Part shown: positions 62,978-64,000 of the stretch, piece after piece
How the letters are laid out: each line of letters opens with the position of its first letter
Position numbering within the stretch: the stretch's first letter is position 1
DNA from: Mariniphaga sp.
GTDB taxonomy: Bacteria; Bacteroidota; Bacteroidia; Bacteroidales; Prolixibacteraceae
Length of the DNA stretch: 64,000 nt
NCBI GenBank assembly: GCA_024636975.1
Contig: JAGXGA010000027.1
Span: forward strand, 186,001-250,000
Direction of reading: 5' to 3'
Made by a program: the position numbers and the translations under genes
Notes under the pieces: generated by a model
What the model was told of the DNA's origin: nothing
Seen by the model: only the letters and a program-made list of their open reading frames with translations
The model's database searches: none

Positions 62978-63997
62978 CTATTCCGGGAAATAGGCCGAGT
63001 CATTTAAAATTTGCTGATAATTCGTGTTTTCCATCAGTTCAAAAAGCGTTACTTCATTGTACTTTTCCTTGTATTGCCTTACAATCTGCCAGCCAATCCA
63101 TATGCCACTCCGGGCTGGCGATTCAACAGGGAATCCTGTAGTATAAGGTCCGTCATTGATGAACCTGAGGATATCCATGCGTGTGTTTGAATAAAGTACC
63201 CTGTTTTCAATAAGGTGGTTCCACATGTGAGGTTCATTTTCCCTACACCACTCAAGTTGTTTGACAGTATATCCTATTTTAAGGCTATCGTGCATCTCAG
63301 GCAACATCGCATCCACAAAGTACATCAGTTTGCCCTGATAGATAATGTGATCGAGCAATGTGGTGGTATGTGCCGACTCATTAAATTCGGTCATTCCCCA
63401 TGCATAGGCTACATCAGAAGGGATTTTCTCAGGATGCATATTTTTAATCTTGTACAAGGGAATATTACTGAGCTTCTGGTAATAACTGTAATCCCGGTCA
63501 AGATATTTATCGAGGCTGACACCAATGATGTTTTCAGCCGTAACCACCGATTGGTTAAATCCTGAAATCATGGTATATATCACAGGTAGCTCCTTGTATG
63601 GAAAATGGTAGTGGAAGTATTTAAACGCTTTAATTAATTCTTCGCTGGTATCTTCAAAATCTGAAAACTTTGTCTCCACTGAATTCTTTACATTTTGAAT
63701 CATAGTATCGGTGAGGAATTCTCCTATAACCTGAGGGAAATTCTCCTCAGTAATTCCGCCAGCATTGATTACCTTCCAGGTAAACAGATCGAAAAATTCA
63801 GGATGTTTGTCACGCAAAGCATAAAGTTCTGCAAGTGTATCCTGCAGGGGTAATGAGAAAAGTTCCTGATCAAACCTTACAATTTCTACTTCAGTTTCAA
63901 TTTCTGATATATCAACTTTGAGAGGGTTTCTTTTGCATGAGAAGATGAAAATCAGAATGGCAAACAGTATTAAGTAATTTCTGAAAAATCTATTCAT
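62978..63997 (-). CDS. gldB: Gliding motility lipoprotein GldB
   Basis: A 339-residue lipoprotein with lipobox C21 (FIFSCKRNP). EIVRFDQELFSLPLQDTLAELYALRDKHPEFF, SLDKYLDRDYSYYQKL and NHLIENRVLYSNTR identify GldB, a protein needed for gliding and T9SS-linked surface movement in Flavobacterium; in non-gliding Bacteroidota it is kept with unclear role. The gene ends three bases short of the window edge, so it is complete and its promoter lies outside. Confidence 0.93.
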   Translation of the reverse strand: MNRFFRNYLILFAILIFIFSCKRNPLKVDISEIETEVEIVRFDQELFSLPLQDTLAELYALRDKHPEFFDLFTWKVINAGGITEENFPQVIGEFLTDTMIQNVKNSVETKFSDFEDTSEELIKAFKYFHYHFPYKELPVIYTMISGFNQSVVTAENIIGVSLDKYLDRDYSYYQKLSNIPLYKIKNMHPEKIPSDVAYAWGMTEFNESAHTTTLLDHIIYQGKLMYFVDAMLPEMHDSLKIGYTVKQLEWCRENEPHMWNHLIENRVLYSNTRMDILRFINDGPYTTGFPVESPARSGIWIGWQIVRQYKEKYNEVTLFELMENTNYQQILNDSAYFPE

Positions 63998-64000
63998 ATT

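Noticed and set aside
1-64000. tRNA, rRNA, riboswitch, CRISPR or integrase signals
   Set aside because: I scanned the intergenic stretches and saw no cloverleaf with TTCGAAT-type arm, no direct repeat-spacer array and no transposase or integrase; small RNAs cannot be excluded by eye.

Overview
The window is a stretch of a Bacteroidota chromosome, most likely class Bacteroidia and possibly a Marinilabiliales/Prolixibacteraceae-type marine or anaerobic lineage (the lineage is inference). The evidence is two type A and one type B type IX secretion (T9SS) C-terminal domains, a PorP/SprF protein, the gliding lipoprotein GldB, a NigD-like lipoprotein, DUF4870, DUF4294 and DUF2851 families, and promoters of the TTG-N18/19-TAnnTTTG type. 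Almost everything is ordinary chromosomal coding sequence. I see no rRNA, tRNA, CRISPR array, prophage, transposase or insertion sequence.

Layout. 1-5.4 kb: a xylan-related pair, a secreted Asp-box (BNR) protein cut by the left edge and a GH67 alpha-glucuronidase. 5.4-8.5 kb: lipoprotein, M23 peptidase and YitT protein on the minus strand. 8.8-10 kb: an F420-reductase-like protein and a lipoprotein. 10-13 kb: sucCD and a CBS-less arabinose-5-phosphate isomerase. 13.3-16.2 kb: isochorismatase-fold hydrolase, a PurF homologue with a degenerate glutaminase half, and a YycJ-like hydrolase. 16.2-17 kb: a palindromic dispersed repeat and a MNT-type nucleotidyltransferase with a broken HEPN partner. 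17-24.7 kb, all minus: Bax inhibitor-1 protein, DPP IV, miaB with a flavin reductase, tryptophanase, free Met-sulfoxide reductase. 24.8-28.4 kb: DUF4870, hisS, then a minus-strand redox operon (Trx/glutaredoxin hybrid, thioredoxin lipoprotein, solo GroES). 28.6-36.2 kb: NigD-like lipoprotein, CPA2 antiporter, DUF2851, TrmH-type methylase, arginine deiminase, DUF4294, thpR.

36.7-49.8 kb: a giant T9SS cargo with about 14 TIGR03803-type repeats, an exopolysaccharide-type sugar transferase, a degenerate Gfo/Idh/MocA protein, pcm with an MBL hydrolase, gcvP-ispE, a small WM-repeat secreted protein, PorP/SprF. 49.8-64 kb: a 1212-residue IgGFc/PKD T9SS type B cargo converging on PorP/SprF, the second copy of the palindromic repeat, a carboxyltransferase/BCCP pair, LptF/G with tgt, a glycosyltransferase-like/ECF sigma/rsmG operon, a PfkA-family kinase, a DUF1080 lipoprotein and gldB.

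Physiology suggested: polysaccharide use (GH67, DUF1080, T9SS cargo), amino-acid breakdown (tryptophanase, arginine deiminase, glycine decarboxylase), a partial TCA/propionate route (SucCD, acyl-CoA carboxyltransferase), and surface export plus gliding functions. The most unusual signals are the pair of roughly 140-bp palindromic elements built from 11-bp units (16.3 and 53.7 kb), several enzyme-fold proteins that have lost their catalytic signature (PurF-like, GT2-like, Gfo/Idh-like), and the triple WM-x5-W small secreted protein. I do not see an obvious new defence or biosynthetic system.
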